From contig CALSFV010000241.1 in NCBI GenBank assembly GCA_943737045.1, positions 771,348 to 835,347 on the forward strand: a stretch of DNA of 64,000 nucleotides. Reading direction: 5' to 3'. The notes beneath the pieces were generated by a model. It searched no databases and was not told the DNA's origin. It saw nothing but the letters and a program-made list of their open reading frames with translations. Both the position numbers and the translations under genes were made by a program. Numbering within the stretch: the stretch's first letter is position 1; each line of letters starts with the position of its first letter. This DNA comes from Parapristionchus giblindavisi. Lineage: Eukaryota > Nematoda > Chromadorea > Rhabditida > Diplogasteridae. Positions 63,662-64,000 of the stretch are shown piece by piece.

Positions 63662-64000
63662 CTCTCCCTCCCTCTCCCTCTTTCTTCCTCTGTCCCTCTA
63701 CCTCTCCCTGTCTCCCTCTACATCTTCCTCTCCCCCTATCTCTACCTCTCTCCCTCTACCTCTTCATTTACCTCTCCCTCTTATACTCTCCATCCTATAT
63801 GTAGTACACGATCAGCCGGAAATGTATTATCATTTGAGGGCAATGGTATTTTGGGAATTGTGAAAGACTGAGAATGGAGAGAGAAGGAGAGGGAGAAGAA
63901 GAGGGAGAGGGAGAGAGAGGTAGAGGGAGAGGGAGAGAGGAAGAGAGTAAGAAAGGGAGAGAGAGGAAGAAGGAGACGGAGAGGTAGAACGAGAATGAGA
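63662..64000 (+). repeat. CT-rich then GA-rich tracts to window end
   Basis: 63,662-63,782 is CTCCCTCT-rich and 63,868-64,000 is GAGAGGGA-rich; the two are complementary in composition and could pair. Confidence 0.9.

Larger units (their letters stand above)
56327..64000. other. Region upstream of drag-1, no gene supported
   Basis: Contains four family A copies, a SINE-like/TTAA element and many purine or pyrimidine tracts. A GC-rich stretch at 59,290-59,510 with three CCAGTGGC/GTGGCGCC-like words could be regulatory. Two open frames, 61,549-61,752 (ending DLIINGEDGDTV and more) and 62,659-62,868 (Ser/Thr/Pro-rich), have reasonable composition but lack clear splice borders or matches. Confidence 0.5.

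Overview
The window is eukaryotic and almost certainly from a free-living nematode. It is AT-rich, coding sequence is split into short exons with TTTCAG-type acceptors, and both recognisable genes have named nematode counterparts. Three C. elegans relatives are represented: pde-1 (Ca2+/calmodulin-type cyclic-nucleotide phosphodiesterase), drag-1 (repulsive guidance molecule, a BMP co-receptor) and an ADAM10/SUP-17-like piece. From memory, all three lie on C. elegans chromosome I, so this looks like a segment of the equivalent chromosome. There are no bacterial operons, rRNA genes or CRISPR arrays. Everything rests on reading the sequence; no alignment or search was run.

Layout. 1-5 kb is intergenic and full of element remains: a truncated TIR element, a 110-bp tandem repeat, a hAT-type element with a perfect 8-bp target duplication, and a mariner transposase relic. 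5.5-8.2 kb holds minus-strand coding pieces: three exons with ADAM10-type cysteine-rich sequence and an unrecognised three-block reading frame. 9.5-11.1 kb holds two identical tRNA-Ala(CGC) genes in inverted orientation around a nested element. A minus-strand terminal exon with an AATAAA touching its stop lies at 12.55-12.75 kb.

The plus-strand pde-1 locus spans 12.9-48.35 kb. Its catalytic exons (41.2-48.3 kb) are complete. Four upstream starts (12.96, 29.09, 35.33 and 41.03 kb) each join the common exons in frame, predicting proteins of 644, 605, 614 and 533 residues. The introns are packed with short elements, large inverted repeats and pyrimidine tracts. drag-1 lies tail-to-tail with pde-1 on the minus strand (56,326 down to 49,412). 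It has 15 exons and predicts 416 residues with a signal peptide, the GDPH site and a C-terminal hydrophobic GPI-type signal. One of its introns holds a 2.2-kb near-perfect palindrome. From 56.3 kb to the end I see only elements and purine or pyrimidine microsatellites.

The dominant non-genic signal is a swarm of about 27 copies of a roughly 120-bp palindromic element flanked by TTAA, together with at least three other TTAA-flanked families. Several copies sit in drag-1 and pde-1 introns. One appears to supply a 3' splice site and another makes up most of a 138-nt intron. The two known genes act in separate pathways: cyclic-nucleotide breakdown under Ca2+ control, and BMP/Sma-Mab signalling at the cell surface. 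I see no functional link beyond proximity.
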